A stretch of DNA of 64,000 nucleotides, taken from contig CALMJS010000026.1 in the NCBI GenBank assembly GCA_937864535.1, positions 60,238 through 124,237 of the forward strand, written 5' to 3'. The first letter of the stretch is position 1. Each line of letters begins with the position of its first letter. Source of the stretch: an uncultured Paracoccaceae bacterium. Its GTDB lineage: Bacteria; Pseudomonadota; Alphaproteobacteria; Rhodobacterales; Rhodobacteraceae. Under the pieces are notes generated by a model, which worked only from the letters and a program-made list of their open reading frames with translations, ran no database searches and had not been told where the DNA came from. This document shows, piece by piece, positions 9,752-19,148 of this stretch. Made by a program: the position numbers and the translations under genes.

Positions 9752-10921
9752 ATGTCCCTCTTATCCGCCTTAGACAGGTTTTTCCGCCACGACGCCGCCG
9801 GGGGAATTGTCCTGATGGTCTCGGCTGTTTTGGCCCTGATCGTCGCCAATTCTTCACTGACTGACGCCTACCACGGTGCCCTGAATACCTATTTGGCGGT
9901 AACATTGGGTGGCGAGGGGCTGCAAAAACCGCTGATCCTCTGGATCAACGACGGCCTGATGGCCGTGTTCTTTTTCCTGATCGGTCTCGAGCTTAAGCGC
10001 GAGATGCTGGAGGGCAAGCTCAAGAACCCGCGTGACGTCGTTCTGCCCGGCATGGCTGCGGTGGGCGGTATGCTGGTTCCGGCCCTGATCTATGCCGCCA
10101 TCAACTGGGGCAACCCGGAGACGATCCGCGGCTGGGCAATCCCGGCGGCGACCGATATCGCCTTTGCTGTCGGGGTTCTGGCGCTGCTGGGCAAACGGGT
10201 ACCTGCCGCGCTCAAGGTGTTCTTGCTGACTTTGGCGATCCTGGACGACCTTGGCGCGATCATCATCATCGCCCTGTTCTACACCGCAGAGCTGAAGGTC
10301 GATTATCTCTGGCTGTCGCTGATCCCGCTAGCGGGCCTGTGGTTCCGTAACTACATGGGATTCCACCGGATCGCCCCTTCGGTCCTGCTGGGCGTGATCT
10401 TGTGGTTCTTTGTGCTGAAATCGGGCGTTCACGCGACTTTGGCCGGTGTAATCACCGCCTTCTTTATTCCGCTTAAGGATAAATACGGCAAATCCCCGCT
10501 GCATTCGGTGGAACATTCGCTCAGCGACTATGTGTTTTTCCTGATCGTGCCGATTTTTGCATTCGCCAACGCCGGTGTGGTGCTCAAGGGGATTACACTC
10601 GACCAAATGCTGGCGCCCTTGCCGATCGGCATCGCGCTGGGTCTCTATCTGGGCAAGAAAATCGGCGTTTTCGGCATGACCTGGCTGATGGTCAAATCCG
10701 GGCTGGCGCGTTTGCCCAGTGGCGTCACCTGGCGCCATATCTACGGCGTCAGCTGTCTGGCCGGGATCGGCTTTACCATGTCGCTGTTTATCGGTGGCCT
10801 GTCCTTTGGCGAGGGTGGCACTCTGATGAACGAGGTGCGCATCGGGGTTCTGGGCGGGTCGATCATCTCTGCGATCACCGGCTACCTGGTGCTCCTGCGG
10901 GCCCCGGCTGCCTCCGCATAG
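9752..10921 (+). CDS. nhaA: Na+/H+ antiporter NhaA
   Basis: This inner membrane antiporter exports Na+ in exchange for H+ and helps with salt and pH homeostasis. The 389-residue length and motif order match NhaA: FFLIGLELKREML, then IPAATDIAFAVG, then LAILDDLGAIIIIALFY with the adjacent Asp pair required for ion binding, and GIGFTMSLFIGGL near the end. The start at 9752 has AGGA six bases upstream. The roughly 190 bases before it are comparatively AT-rich and hold no gene that I can see. The gene stands alone and ends in a shared hairpin terminator facing the mutase gene. Confidence 0.95.
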   Translation: MSLLSALDRFFRHDAAGGIVLMVSAVLALIVANSSLTDAYHGALNTYLAVTLGGEGLQKPLILWINDGLMAVFFFLIGLELKREMLEGKLKNPRDVVLPGMAAVGGMLVPALIYAAINWGNPETIRGWAIPAATDIAFAVGVLALLGKRVPAALKVFLLTLAILDDLGAIIIIALFYTAELKVDYLWLSLIPLAGLWFRNYMGFHRIAPSVLLGVILWFFVLKSGVHATLAGVITAFFIPLKDKYGKSPLHSVEHSLSDYVFFLIVPIFAFANAGVVLKGITLDQMLAPLPIGIALGLYLGKKIGVFGMTWLMVKSGLARLPSGVTWRHIYGVSCLAGIGFTMSLFIGGLSFGEGGTLMNEVRIGVLGGSIISAITGYLVLLRAPAASA

Positions 10922-10940
10922 AATCGCACCGCGAAAACAC

Positions 10941-10967
10941 AAACGGCGACCCTTGGGTCGCCGTTTT
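10941..10967. terminator. bidirectional terminator between nhaA and mutase gene
   Basis: AAACGGCGACCC (10941-10952) pairs with GGGTCGCCGTTT (10955-10966) around a two-base loop and continues with T. A-rich and T-rich flanks suit termination from both converging genes. Confidence 0.85.
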
Positions 10968-10991
10968 CATTGCTGCGTAAGGCGCTAGGGA

Positions 10992-13118
10992 TCAGCCGCG
11001 TGCCGCGCGGATCAGGTCCAGAATTTCCGACGCGGCCTTGGGGATATTGGTGCCGGGACCAAAGATCGCCTTGACCCCGTTGTTATAGAGGAACTGGTAG
11101 TCCTGCTGCGGGATCACGCCGCCGCATATCACGATCACATCCTCTGCGCCCGCATCCTTGAGCGCCTGAACCAGTTGCGGGGCCAGCGTTTTGTGACCGG
11201 CTGCCTGCGACGAAATCCCGACGACATGGACGTCGTTGTCGATGGCATCCTGCGCGGCCTCTGCCGGGGTCTGGAACAGCGGACCGACATCAACGTCAAA
11301 GCCGATATCGGCAAAGGCGGTGGCAATCACCTTGGCGCCACGGTCATGACCGTCCTGCCCCATTTTCACCACCAGCATCCGCGGGCGACGGCCTTCTTCC
11401 TCGGCAAAGCCTTCGACCGCCTTTTGAATGGCGGCAAAGCCTTCGTCACCTTCATAGGCGGCACCATAGACACCGGCCAAGGTTTTCACTTCCGCGCGGT
11501 GGCGGCCAAATTCCTCTTCCATTGCCATGCTGATTTCTCCAACCGTTGCACGGGCTCGGGCAGCCACAACAGCCGCCTCGAGCAGGTTGCCGCCGTCTTT
11601 GGCGCGGCGGGTCAATTCGGCCAGTGCAGCGGCGCAAGCGGCCTCGTCACGGGTGGCGCGAACCTTGTCCAGACGGGCGATCTGCGCGGCGCGAACGGCG
11701 CGGTTGTCGATGTCCAGAATGTCGATCGGGTCTTCTTTGGCCAGCCGGTATTTGTTCACACCGACGATGACCTCTTCGCCGCGGTCGATCATCGCCTGAC
11801 GGCGGGCGGCGGATTCCTCGATCCGCAGTTTGGGCATGCCCGAGGCCACGGCCTTGGTCATGCCACCCATCTCCTCGACCTCCTCGATCAGAGCCCATGC
11901 CTTTTCTGCCAATTCGGCGGTCAGGCTCTCGACGTAATAGGACCCGGCCAGCGGATCGACGACCTTGGTCACGCCGGTTTCTTCTTGAAGAATCAACTGG
12001 GTGTTCCGCGCGATCCGCGCGCTGAATTCCGTCGGCAGTGCGATCGCCTCGTCCAGCGCATTGGTGTGCAGCGACTGCGTCCCGCCCAGCGCGGCGGCCA
12101 GCGCCTCATAGGCGGTGCGTACGACGTTATTATAGGGGTCCTGTTCCTGCAGTGACACGCCAGAGGTCTGGCAATGGGTGCGCAGCATCAGCGAGCCGGG
12201 CTTTTTCGGCTCGAATTCGGACATGATCCGATGCCACAGCAGACGCGCCGCCCGCAGTTTTGCCGCCTCCATAAAGAAATTCATGCCGATGGCGAAAAAG
12301 AACGACAAACGCCCCGCAAAATCATCGACGTTCATGCCACGCGCCAGCGCCGCGCGAACATATTCGCGCCCGTCGGCCAGCGTATAGGCCAGTTCCTGCA
12401 CCAAATTCGCGCCGGCTTCTTGCATGTGATAGCCGGAGATCGAGATCGAGTTGAACTTGGGCATCTCTTTCGAGGTGTATTCGATGATGTCCGCAATGAT
12501 CCGCATCGAGGGTTCGGGCGGATAGACATAGGTGTTGCGGACCATGAATTCCTTGAGAATATCGTTCTGGATCGTCCCGGACAGCAGGCTGCGATCCACG
12601 CCCTGCTCTTCGCCAGTGACGATAAAATTGGCGAGGATCGGGATCACCGCACCGTTCATCGTCATCGAGACGGAAATTTTCTCGAGCGGAATGCCGTCGA
12701 ACAGGATTTTCATATCCTCGACGCTGTCGATGGCCACGCCCGCCTTGCCCACGTCCCCTTCGACGCGGGGGTGGTCGCTGTCATAGCCGCGGTGCGTCGC
12801 CAGATCAAACGCGACCGAGACGCCCTGCTGACCGGCTGCCAGCGCCTTGCGGTAAAAGGCGTTGGATTCCTCGGCGGTAGAAAAGCCCGCGTATTGACGG
12901 ATCGTCCACGGACGACCCGCATACATCGTCGCGCGCACGCCGCGGGTAAACGGCCCCTCGCCCGGCATCGAGCCCAGATGATCCAGACCCTCCAGATCCT
13001 CGGCGGTGTAGAGCGGCTTGACGTCGATCCCTTCGAGCGTTTTCCACGTCAAATCGTCGGGCGAACGGCCCTTGAGTTCCTTGCTGGCCAATGCGGCCCA
13101 AGTGTCTTTGTTACCCAT
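10992..13118 (-). CDS. scpA: Methylmalonyl-CoA mutase, B12-dependent
   Basis: The enzyme isomerises (R)-methylmalonyl-CoA to succinyl-CoA using adenosylcobalamin, the last step of propionyl-CoA assimilation. The 708-residue protein has the N-terminal TIM-barrel part ([38 protein letters not shown]) and a C-terminal cobalamin-binding domain with GQDGHDRG near residues 586-593, supplying the axial histidine of the DxHxxG motif. The start at 13118 has GGAGGA at a good distance; the open frame extends to 13184 but lacks a site. It is the last gene of the pcc operon and ends at a strong terminator. Confidence 0.95.
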   Translation of the reverse strand: MGNKDTWAALASKELKGRSPDDLTWKTLEGIDVKPLYTAEDLEGLDHLGSMPGEGPFTRGVRATMYAGRPWTIRQYAGFSTAEESNAFYRKALAAGQQGVSVAFDLATHRGYDSDHPRVEGDVGKAGVAIDSVEDMKILFDGIPLEKISVSMTMNGAVIPILANFIVTGEEQGVDRSLLSGTIQNDILKEFMVRNTYVYPPEPSMRIIADIIEYTSKEMPKFNSISISGYHMQEAGANLVQELAYTLADGREYVRAALARGMNVDDFAGRLSFFFAIGMNFFMEAAKLRAARLLWHRIMSEFEPKKPGSLMLRTHCQTSGVSLQEQDPYNNVVRTAYEALAAALGGTQSLHTNALDEAIALPTEFSARIARNTQLILQEETGVTKVVDPLAGSYYVESLTAELAEKAWALIEEVEEMGGMTKAVASGMPKLRIEESAARRQAMIDRGEEVIVGVNKYRLAKEDPIDILDIDNRAVRAAQIARLDKVRATRDEAACAAALAELTRRAKDGGNLLEAAVVAARARATVGEISMAMEEEFGRHRAEVKTLAGVYGAAYEGDEGFAAIQKAVEGFAEEEGRRPRMLVVKMGQDGHDRGAKVIATAFADIGFDVDVGPLFQTPAEAAQDAIDNDVHVVGISSQAAGHKTLAPQLVQALKDAGAEDVIVICGGVIPQQDYQFLYNNGVKAIFGPGTNIPKAASEILDLIRAARG

Positions 13119-13210
13119 GTCTTTGTCCTCCGGTTGTCGGCGGCGAACGGCGGAGGAGAAGTCCGCGCCCGGGCCGAAGTTCAATCTGTGTCCCGACCAG
13201 CGCCGGACAG

Positions 13211-13229
13211 CGGGGCGAGGAGCGCCCCG
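13211..13229 (-). other. intra-operon hairpin before mutase gene
   Basis: CGGGGCG pairs with CGCCCCG around AGGAG, just past the stop of the 52-codon ORF. There is no T run, so mRNA processing or stabilisation is more likely than termination. The rest of the gap up to 13118 shows nothing else. Confidence 0.45.
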
Positions 13230-13233
13230 CCGA

Positions 13234-13392
13234 TTATCGGATCATGCCCATCAACACCGAATAACAGCCGCACGCGGCAACCAGCGACGGCACCGGACCC
13301 AGCGCCGGATTGGCCAGCCAGACGGCAGACCACCCTGCATAGGCGGCGACAAGGGCCGCCATCTGGGTCAGCACCGGATGGGCGCTGCGCAT
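13234..13392 (-). CDS. Small hydrophobic protein between pccA and mutase gene (52 aa)
   Basis: A 52-codon frame begins one base past the pccA stop (the stop is complementary to 13394-13396, the ATG to 13390-13392) and ends at TAA 13234-13236. The product starts [20 protein letters not shown] and is mostly hydrophobic, with one long or two short membrane segments (about 9-27 and 33-50) and a CGC motif. No strong ribosome site is visible, so translation would depend on coupling to pccA. I do not recognise the family. Placement inside the operon, tight junction and protein-like composition argue that it is real; its function is unknown. Confidence 0.6.
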   Translation of the reverse strand: MRSAHPVLTQMAALVAAYAGWSAVWLANPALGPVPSLVAACGCYSVLMGMIR

Positions 13393-13393
13393 G

Positions 13394-15394
13394 CTATTCG
13401 AACTCGATAATTACGGCGTCGACCGCCATGCTATCACCCGGCTTGGCCTTGACCGACTTGACCTTGCCCTTGCGTTCGGCGCGCAGGATGTTTTCCATCT
13501 TCATCGCCTCGACCGTACAGAGCGCCTGTCCCTCTTGGACCTCGTCGCCCTCGGCCACGTTGATTTTCACGATCAATCCCGGCATCGGGCAAAGCAGGAA
13601 TTTCGAGGTGTCGGGCGGCAGTTTCTCGGGCATCAGCTTGGCCAGTTCGGCCTGACGCGGGGTGCGGACGTGGACCTTGAGGTCAGCACCACGGAACCGC
13701 ATGCGGAAACCGCCGGAAATTTTACCGACCTTGAGAACGATCACCTGACCGCCGACGGACACGCGCGCGATGCTGTCGCCCGGCGTCCAGTCAGATTCCA
13801 CACGCAGAACCTGCCCTGCGACGGCGACATTCGCTCCGGCCTTATCCGCGTCGATCTTGACCGCGAAATCCTGCCCTTGCAGGGTCACGACCCAATCTTC
13901 GCCGACATGGCGTTCATGGTTGTCCATCCGTCCCGAAATCCGGGCGCGGCGGATTTCGGCCACCCGGTGCATGGCAGAGGCCGCCGCCGAAATCTGGACC
14001 AGAGCGGCCTCTGGCAGCGTGACCCCCTGGAACCCGTCGGGATATTCTTCGGCGATAAAGGCGGTGGTCATGTTCCCGCTGGTGAACCGTTCGTGATCCA
14101 TCACGGCGGCAACAAACGGCAGGTTGTGACCGATGCCTTCGACCTCGAAGGTGTCGAGCGCCACGCGCATTTCCTCGATCGCCTGCACGCGGGTCGGGGC
14201 CCAAGTGCACAGTTTCGCAATCATCGGATCGTAGTACATCGAAATCTCGCCGCCCTCATAGACGCCGGTATCGTTGCGCACGATCCCGCCGGTGGCGGTC
14301 GGCCCTTCGACGGGCGGGCGGTAGGACGACAGACGGCCAATCGACGGCAAGAAGTTGCGATAGGGGTCTTCGGCATAGAGGCGGTTTTCAATCGCCCAGC
14401 CGTTGATTTTCAGGTCTTCCTGCTTGAACGGCAGCGGCTCGCCATTGGCGACGCGCAGCATCATTTCCACGAGATCAATGCCGGTGATCAGTTCCGTGAC
14501 CGGATGTTCCACCTGCAAACGGGTGTTCATTTCGAGGAAGTAGAAATTCCGCTGGCCATCGACGATGAATTCCACCGTCCCGGCGCTCGCATAGCCTACC
14601 GCCTTGGCCAGCGCGACGGCCTGTTCGCCCATCGCCTTGCGGGTGGCTTCATCGAGGAAGGGCGACGGGGCCTCTTCGACGACCTTCTGGTTACGGCGCT
14701 GGATCGAACATTCGCGTTCGTGCAGATAGACGGCGTTGCCGTGTTTGTCGGCCAGCACCTGAATTTCGATATGGCGCGGCTGCGTGACGAATTTTTCGAT
14801 AAAGATACGGTCATCGCCAAAGCTGTTGGCGGCTTCGTTCTTCGACGATTCAAAGCCTTCGCGGGCCTCGGTGTCGTTCCACGCGATCCGCATCCCCTTG
14901 CCGCCACCACCGGCAGAGGCCTTGATCATCACCGGATAGCCGATCTCGTTCGAGATTTTCACCGCCTCGTCCGCGTCGGCGATCAGGCCCATATAGCCCG
15001 GAACGGTGTTCACGCCGGCCTCTTGGGCGATCTTCTTGGACGTGATCTTGTCGCCCATCGCCTCGATCGATTTGACCGGCGGTCCGACAAATTCCACACC
15101 GGCCTTTTCCAGCGCCTGCGCGAATTTCGGGTTTTCCGACAGAAAGCCATAACCGGGATGGACAGCCTGCGCGCCGGTTTTCTGGATCGCGTCGATGATC
15201 TTGTCGATCACGATATAGGACTGGTTGGCGGGCGGCGGGCCGATGTGGACGGCTTCGTCCGCCATCTGCACATGCAGGGCGTTGCGGTCAGCGTCCGAAT
15301 AGACAGCCACCGTTTTGATGCCCATCTTGCGGGCGGTCTTAATCACGCGGCAGGCGATTTCGCCCCGGTTGGCGATCAGGATCTTATCGAACAT
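13394..15394 (-). CDS. pccA: Propionyl-CoA carboxylase alpha subunit (biotin carboxylase and carrier)
   Basis: This subunit carboxylates its own biotin with ATP and bicarbonate for transfer to propionyl-CoA by the beta subunit. The 666-residue chain begins MFDKILIANRGEIACRV, has the ATP-grasp glycine-rich loop KASAGGGGKGMR, the EMNTRLQVEHPVTE motif, a middle subunit-bridging region, and a C-terminal biotinyl domain with EAMKMEN, where Lys about 631 is biotinylated. I chose 15394 because it gives the family N-terminus and has AGGA upstream; the frame extends to 15445. A hairpin terminator or attenuator sits between it and the preceding lipoprotein gene. Confidence 0.94.
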   Translation of the reverse strand: MFDKILIANRGEIACRVIKTARKMGIKTVAVYSDADRNALHVQMADEAVHIGPPPANQSYIVIDKIIDAIQKTGAQAVHPGYGFLSENPKFAQALEKAGVEFVGPPVKSIEAMGDKITSKKIAQEAGVNTVPGYMGLIADADEAVKISNEIGYPVMIKASAGGGGKGMRIAWNDTEAREGFESSKNEAANSFGDDRIFIEKFVTQPRHIEIQVLADKHGNAVYLHERECSIQRRNQKVVEEAPSPFLDEATRKAMGEQAVALAKAVGYASAGTVEFIVDGQRNFYFLEMNTRLQVEHPVTELITGIDLVEMMLRVANGEPLPFKQEDLKINGWAIENRLYAEDPYRNFLPSIGRLSSYRPPVEGPTATGGIVRNDTGVYEGGEISMYYDPMIAKLCTWAPTRVQAIEEMRVALDTFEVEGIGHNLPFVAAVMDHERFTSGNMTTAFIAEEYPDGFQGVTLPEAALVQISAAASAMHRVAEIRRARISGRMDNHERHVGEDWVVTLQGQDFAVKIDADKAGANVAVAGQVLRVESDWTPGDSIARVSVGGQVIVLKVGKISGGFRMRFRGADLKVHVRTPRQAELAKLMPEKLPPDTSKFLLCPMPGLIVKINVAEGDEVQEGQALCTVEAMKMENILRAERKGKVKSVKAKPGDSMAVDAVIIEFE

Positions 15395-15417
15395 GTGCAG
15401 GGGTCCTTTGAATACAA

Positions 15418-15453
15418 AACCGCCGCAGGGGCGATCAGACCCCAACGGCGGTT
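15418..15453 (-). terminator. terminator or attenuator upstream of pccA
   Basis: AACCGCCG (15418-15425) pairs with CGGCGGTT (15446-15453), with a smaller GGGG/CCCC pairing inside. Read leftward it runs into TTTTG. It lies after the lipoprotein stop and 24 bases before pccA, so it may set the pccA/pccB ratio or mark a separate pccA transcript. Confidence 0.65.
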
Positions 15454-15487
15454 CAGGTGGTGTGAACGCCCCGAAGGGCGCAAAGCA

Positions 15488-15691
15488 TTAGCGGCAGGCC
15501 GACGAATAGTCGCTGCAAGTAGCACCGGCGATGCCGCCACCGATGGCGCCAATGGCAGGATCGACGCCCAGCGCGTCCGCGGTGAGCGCACCAGCAGTCG
15601 CACCGGCGAGGCCGCGTTCCAAATCGGTGTCCAGACAGGCCGAGAGGCCAAGAACGGCGACAGCCGCCACGATCCAAGTTGCTTTGAACAT
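15488..15691 (-). CDS. Small glycine-zipper-type lipoprotein (67 aa)
   Basis: The 67-residue product has an N-terminal hydrophobic signal and a lipobox LSAC (Cys19 would be acylated), followed by Gly/Ala-rich repeats such as GLAGATAGAL and GAIGGGIAGATC that resemble a glycine-zipper segment. It would be exported and lipid-anchored. Such small lipoproteins are common in Rhodobacteraceae and have no defined function. It lies inside the leftward pcc region between a hypothetical gene and pccA, with its own terminator-like hairpin downstream. An AAAGGG about nine bases before the ATG at 15691 may serve as the ribosome site. Confidence 0.75.
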   Translation of the reverse strand: MFKATWIVAAVAVLGLSACLDTDLERGLAGATAGALTADALGVDPAIGAIGGGIAGATCSDYSSACR

Positions 15692-15935
15692 TCTTTACTG
15701 CCCTTTGAGGTGTGTTGATTGGTGACAGATTCACCAAGCCCAACGCCCCACGCAACACATAGTTTCGTGACCCAGCAAAGTTTCGCCGCAAATCGGGGGA
15801 AAAGTCTGGAAAGCCGGAACGCAATTCGACGGCACACAGGCAAGACGCGACCAAATGGCAGCACCGCAGCACCGGACCCGTGGGCCGGGGTCTGCCCAGA
15901 GGGCAGCGCCTTGCGCTTATGTGTGCCGGATTGTG

Positions 15936-16352
15936 TCAATCTTCGTCCTCGTCCTCGTCGTCCCAGTCTTCCCAGTCGTCGTCCTCTTCGAACATGTCGT
16001 TGCCCTCATCAAAGACAGCCGGGAAGCTGACCTTGGCCTTGGCAACGTTGATCTTGAGCAACGCCTCATAGTCTTTGGGGTCAAAATTCGCCGGATCGGC
16101 CGGCACGACTTCGCGACCAAACAGCCAGCTCAGACGGCCCGCATCCAGATTGCCCCGTTCAAACGGTTCTTCGCCAAAATGGTGCCAGAGCGCCGCCATA
16201 AAGGCTTCGTCGACCTTTTTGTCGATCGGCTTGCGGTCGCGGAACCGTTCGCGCGAAATCAGCGGTGACACGCCGCGCGGGTTGGCGCGACGAACCACGA
16301 ATTGAAAATCGGACGACGGATAGCGTCCGGGAAATCCACGGTGCTTTAGCAT
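15936..16352 (-). CDS. Conserved-looking hypothetical protein with acidic C-terminal tail (138 aa)
   Basis: I do not recognise a named domain. The 138-residue product is basic and aromatic at the N-terminus (MLKHRGFPGRYPSSDFQFVV), has a central helical part (FMAALWHHFGEEPFERG) and ends in about 20 residues that are nearly all Asp, Glu or Trp. No signal peptide or membrane segment is seen. GAGG lies seven bases before the ATG at 16352. It sits in the pccB-pccA interval on the same strand and its start overlaps the stop of a 21-codon ORF, so it is probably part of the operon. The acidic tail may contact basic partners, but that is speculative. Confidence 0.7.
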   Translation of the reverse strand: MLKHRGFPGRYPSSDFQFVVRRANPRGVSPLISRERFRDRKPIDKKVDEAFMAALWHHFGEEPFERGNLDAGRLSWLFGREVVPADPANFDPKDYEALLKINVAKAKVSFPAVFDEGNDMFEEDDDWEDWDDEDEDED

Positions 16353-16411
16353 GGCAGCACCTCGGCACGGTCTTTCTGGGTCAGCATGATGTGTCCTTTG
16401 CTAAGTGACAT
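16346..16411 (-). CDS. Possible coupling peptide (21 aa)
   Basis: The frame MSLSKGHIMLTQKDRAEVLPC starts at an ATG whose A is the last base of the upstream gene's TGA, and its own TAA overlaps the start region of the 138-residue gene. AGAGG lies at ribosome-site distance from the first ATG, and AGGA before the internal ATG. It could be a short peptide whose translation couples the flanking genes, or only chance. Its function is unknown. Confidence 0.35.
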   Translation of the reverse strand: MSLSKGHIMLTQKDRAEVLPC

Positions 16412-16755
16412 CAGTATGCCTCTCCAATGCACTGCCCCGCGTCGATTGTGAACGGCGCAAATACCTGAAAAACGCTCGGATCGGTGTCTCCGAACCGTAT
16501 TTGGGCCTCGGACAGGGAAATTATCACCTCTGGCTGCCCTGCCAGTCTCTCCAGAGCCCGGGTTTGGCACAGGTGCATCAGGTCCTCGTCCGATACACCC
16601 TGCGCGACCCAGGGTGCCAGATACCGCAAACGCAGGACCTGATCCTCGGCGATCTCTTCGATCAGGGACACCGTCTGACCCGACGGCAACGCAACATCCT
16701 GCGCCACAGCCGCATGGGCCCAGAGCCCCGCCAGAATGATCCCCAATCGTTTCAC
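16411..16755 (-). CDS. Small exported protein, DUF6497-like (114 aa)
   Basis: The product starts at a GTG (complement of 16753-16755) with GGAGG five bases upstream. It has a signal peptide MKRLGIILAGLWAHAAVAQ with likely cleavage after AVA, then a 95-residue mature part with LPSGQTVSL, LMHLCQTRALERL and VIISLSEAQIRFGDTDP. From memory this resembles the DUF6497 family of Rhodobacteraceae, sometimes misannotated as acetolactate synthase; I cannot verify that here. Two cysteines could form a disulfide in the periplasm. It is the first gene after pccB on the same strand, and its TGA overlaps a following ATG by one base. Confidence 0.72.
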   Translation of the reverse strand: MKRLGIILAGLWAHAAVAQDVALPSGQTVSLIEEIAEDQVLRLRYLAPWVAQGVSDEDLMHLCQTRALERLAGQPEVIISLSEAQIRFGDTDPSVFQVFAPFTIDAGQCIGEAY

Positions 16756-16832
16756 CCTACCCTCCGTTTATTTTGGAGAGAGCGATCCGCCCGATCACCC
16801 TCTCCACCTCTCCGACTTGCTCCTCCAGCGCG

Positions 16833-18365
16833 TCAGAGCGGAATATTGTCGTGCTTCTTCCACGGATTCTTGAGCTGCTTGCCGCTCAGGCTCGCAAAGG
16901 CACGCGACACGCGGCGGCGGGTCGAATGCGGCATGATCACCTCGTCGATAAAGCCCTTTTCGGCCGCCACGAACGGGTTGGCGAAACGGTCTTCGTAGTC
17001 CTTGGTGCGGGCGGCGATCTTTTCGGCATCCCCCAGTTCGGACCGATAGAGGATCTCTGTCGCCCCCTTGGCCCCCATCACCGCGATTTCCGCAGTCGGC
17101 CACGCGTAGTTGAAATCGCCGCGCAGGTGTTTGGACGCCATCACGTCATAGGCGCCGCCATAGGCCTTGCGGGTGATGACGGTGACCTTGGGCACGGTCG
17201 CTTCGCCATAGGCAAACAGCAGTTTCGCGCCGTGCTTGATCACGCCGCCATATTCCTGCGAGGTCCCCGGCAGGAACCCCGGAACATCGACCAGCGTCAG
17301 GATCGGAATTTCAAAGGCATCGCAGAACCGCACGAAACGGGCGGCCTTGCGCGACGAGTCGATGTCCAGACAGCCCGCCAGCACCATCGGCTGGTTCGCC
17401 ACCACGCCTACGGTCGACCCTTCGAGGCGGATAAAGCCGGTGATGATGTTTTTCGCGTAATCCGCCTGAATTTCGTAGAAATCACCTTCGTCCGCGACCT
17501 TGTGGATCAATTCCTTCATGTCGTAGGGCGTGTTGGCGTTGTCGGGGATCAGCGTATCGAGGCTGTTATCCACCCGCGCCACATCATCAAAGAACGGACG
17601 GACGGGCGGTTTTTGCCGATTGTTCAGCGGCAGGAAATCGACCAGACGACGCACCTCGGCCAGAGCCTCGACATCGTTTTCAAAGGCGCCATCGGCCACC
17701 GACGATTTTTTCGTGTGGGTAGACGCGCCGCCCAGTTCCTCGGCGGTGACGACCTCGTTGGTGACGGTTTTCACCACATCAGGGCCGGTCACAAACATGT
17801 AAGAGCTGTCTTTGACCATGAAAATAAAGTCGGTCATCGCGGGCGAATAGACCGCCCCGCCCGCGCAGGGCCCCATGATCACCGAAATCTGCGGCACGAC
17901 GCCAGAGGCCATGATGTTGCGCTGGAACACCTCGGCATAACCCGCCAAGGAGGCAACGCCCTCTTGGATACGGGCACCGCCGGAATCGTTCAGGCCAATC
18001 ACCGGCGCACCGTTCTGCATCGCCATGTCCATGATCTTGCAGATTTTTTGCGCGTGGGTTTCGGACAGCGACCCGCCGAACACGGTAAAGTCCTGCGAGA
18101 ACACATAGACCTGACGACCGTTGATCGTGCCCCAGCCCGTGACCACACCGTCACCGGCGGGACGGCTCTCTTCCATGCCGAAGTCGGTGCAGCGATGGGC
18201 GACGAACATGTCGAACTCTTCAAAGCTCCCTTCGTCGAGCAGCAGTTCGATCCGTTCACGCGCGGTCAGCTTGCCTTTGCTGTGCTGCGCGTCGATCCGC
18301 TTTTGGCCACCACCCAGACGGGCCACCTGACGCCGCTGTTCCAGTTCCTGCAGGATGTCTTTCAT
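16833..18365 (-). CDS. pccB: Propionyl-CoA carboxylase beta subunit (carboxyltransferase)
   Basis: The 510-residue carboxyltransferase moves the carboxyl group from biotin on PccA to propionyl-CoA, giving (S)-methylmalonyl-CoA. It begins [20 protein letters not shown] and shows both crotonase-fold halves, with [17 protein letters not shown] and [13 protein letters not shown] in the first and [17 protein letters not shown] and [10 protein letters not shown] in the second. The start at 18365 follows GGAGGGG. It heads the leftward operon, and its upstream region carries TTTGCAAA boxes recognised in Rhodobacter by PccR, whose likely gene lies 2 kb away. Acetyl-CoA as substrate is less likely given the linked mutase gene. 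Confidence 0.95.
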   Translation of the reverse strand: MKDILQELEQRRQVARLGGGQKRIDAQHSKGKLTARERIELLLDEGSFEEFDMFVAHRCTDFGMEESRPAGDGVVTGWGTINGRQVYVFSQDFTVFGGSLSETHAQKICKIMDMAMQNGAPVIGLNDSGGARIQEGVASLAGYAEVFQRNIMASGVVPQISVIMGPCAGGAVYSPAMTDFIFMVKDSSYMFVTGPDVVKTVTNEVVTAEELGGASTHTKKSSVADGAFENDVEALAEVRRLVDFLPLNNRQKPPVRPFFDDVARVDNSLDTLIPDNANTPYDMKELIHKVADEGDFYEIQADYAKNIITGFIRLEGSTVGVVANQPMVLAGCLDIDSSRKAARFVRFCDAFEIPILTLVDVPGFLPGTSQEYGGVIKHGAKLLFAYGEATVPKVTVITRKAYGGAYDVMASKHLRGDFNYAWPTAEIAVMGAKGATEILYRSELGDAEKIAARTKDYEDRFANPFVAAEKGFIDEVIMPHSTRRRVSRAFASLSGKQLKNPWKKHDNIPL

Positions 18366-18750
18366 GGGATCCCCTCCGAAGGTCGTTGTGCGGACCATAT
18401 GCGCAACATTGTTTCGCGCCTAGTAAAATCGGGCAAATTTGCAAAGTATAGAGTTAGCTAAAATTTGCAAATGCAAATCCGCAAATTCCGTGATCATCTG
18501 GTCCTTGGGCGCACTCTGACACGCCAAACCCTTTGCATCGCAGCAATTTTTTGCCGCACCCGCAAACATGGCGCAATTTGATATCACTCGTCGAACCGAC
18601 GCCGAGATACGTGGCGATTGCACAGCCGAGCGCCAAAGGACAGCGCCGCTACGCCGTGTCGCAGGCATCATGGCAACCGTGACCCGAGAATCAACCCCTC
18701 CCAAATCACGCGTCTTCGGCTAGATCAGGCGCATCATACAGGAGCCGCCC
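18366..18750. promoter_or_regulatory. pccB upstream region with PccR-type boxes
   Basis: This 385-base gap between divergent genes holds no ORF that I can support. Perfect TTTGCAAA boxes lie at 18438-18445 and 18464-18471, with further GCAAA repeats at 18433, 18473 and 18481. They are 73 to 120 bases upstream of the pccB start. A TATACT-like -10 hexamer for leftward transcription (complement of 18445-18450) touches the first box. The part from 18500 to 18750 shows no further motif that I can name. Confidence 0.75.
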
Positions 18751-19110
18751 ATGTCCATTCCCGCCCCGATCCTTACTATTCTGCTACTGGTCGCCTCGAA
18801 CGTCTTTATGACCTTTGCGTGGTACGGCCACCTGAAGTTCAAGAGCACCGCCCTGATCACGGTCATTCTGGTCAGCTGGGGCATCGCGTTTTTCGAATAC
18901 TGCCTTCAGGTCCCGGCGAACCGGATCGGCCACGGCTATTTCAACGCGGTGCAGCTCAAGACCATCCAAGAGGTGATCACCCTTACCGTCTTTGCCGGAT
19001 TTTCCGTGATGTATCTGGGCGAGCCGATCCGCTGGAACCATCTGGTCGGCTTTGCGCTGATCATCGCGGGGGCTTGGTTCGTGTTCGCACAGTTCGGTGG
19101 ATCGGAATAG
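18751..19110 (+). CDS. DUF486/DMT-type small membrane protein
   Basis: The 119-residue protein has four hydrophobic segments (about 5-22, 32-50, 72-92, 97-113) and the motifs NVFMTFAWYGHLKF, FFEYCLQVPANRIG and YLGEPIRWNHLVGFALIIAGAWFVF. These match the DUF486 family, related to half-size drug/metabolite transporters such as EmrE. Such proteins may dimerise into a transporter, but no substrate is known. The ATG follows GGAG. The next gene, an MFS exporter, starts 39 bases on, so co-transcription is possible, and the gene diverges from pccB. Confidence 0.88.
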   Translation: MSIPAPILTILLLVASNVFMTFAWYGHLKFKSTALITVILVSWGIAFFEYCLQVPANRIGHGYFNAVQLKTIQEVITLTVFAGFSVMYLGEPIRWNHLVGFALIIAGAWFVFAQFGGSE

Positions 19111-19148
19111 CGATTTACAGCACGGTCGACGGGGTCTAGCCATGGCCC

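Noticed and set aside
13391..15718. A 775-codon open frame opposite pccA
   Set aside because: It is antisense to pccA and the lipoprotein gene, both with clear domains; the frame is open only because of codon bias.
18500..18600. Additional PccR boxes at CCTTTGCATC and TTTTTTGCCGC
   Set aside because: Only half of the box matches and there is no second arm at a matching distance.
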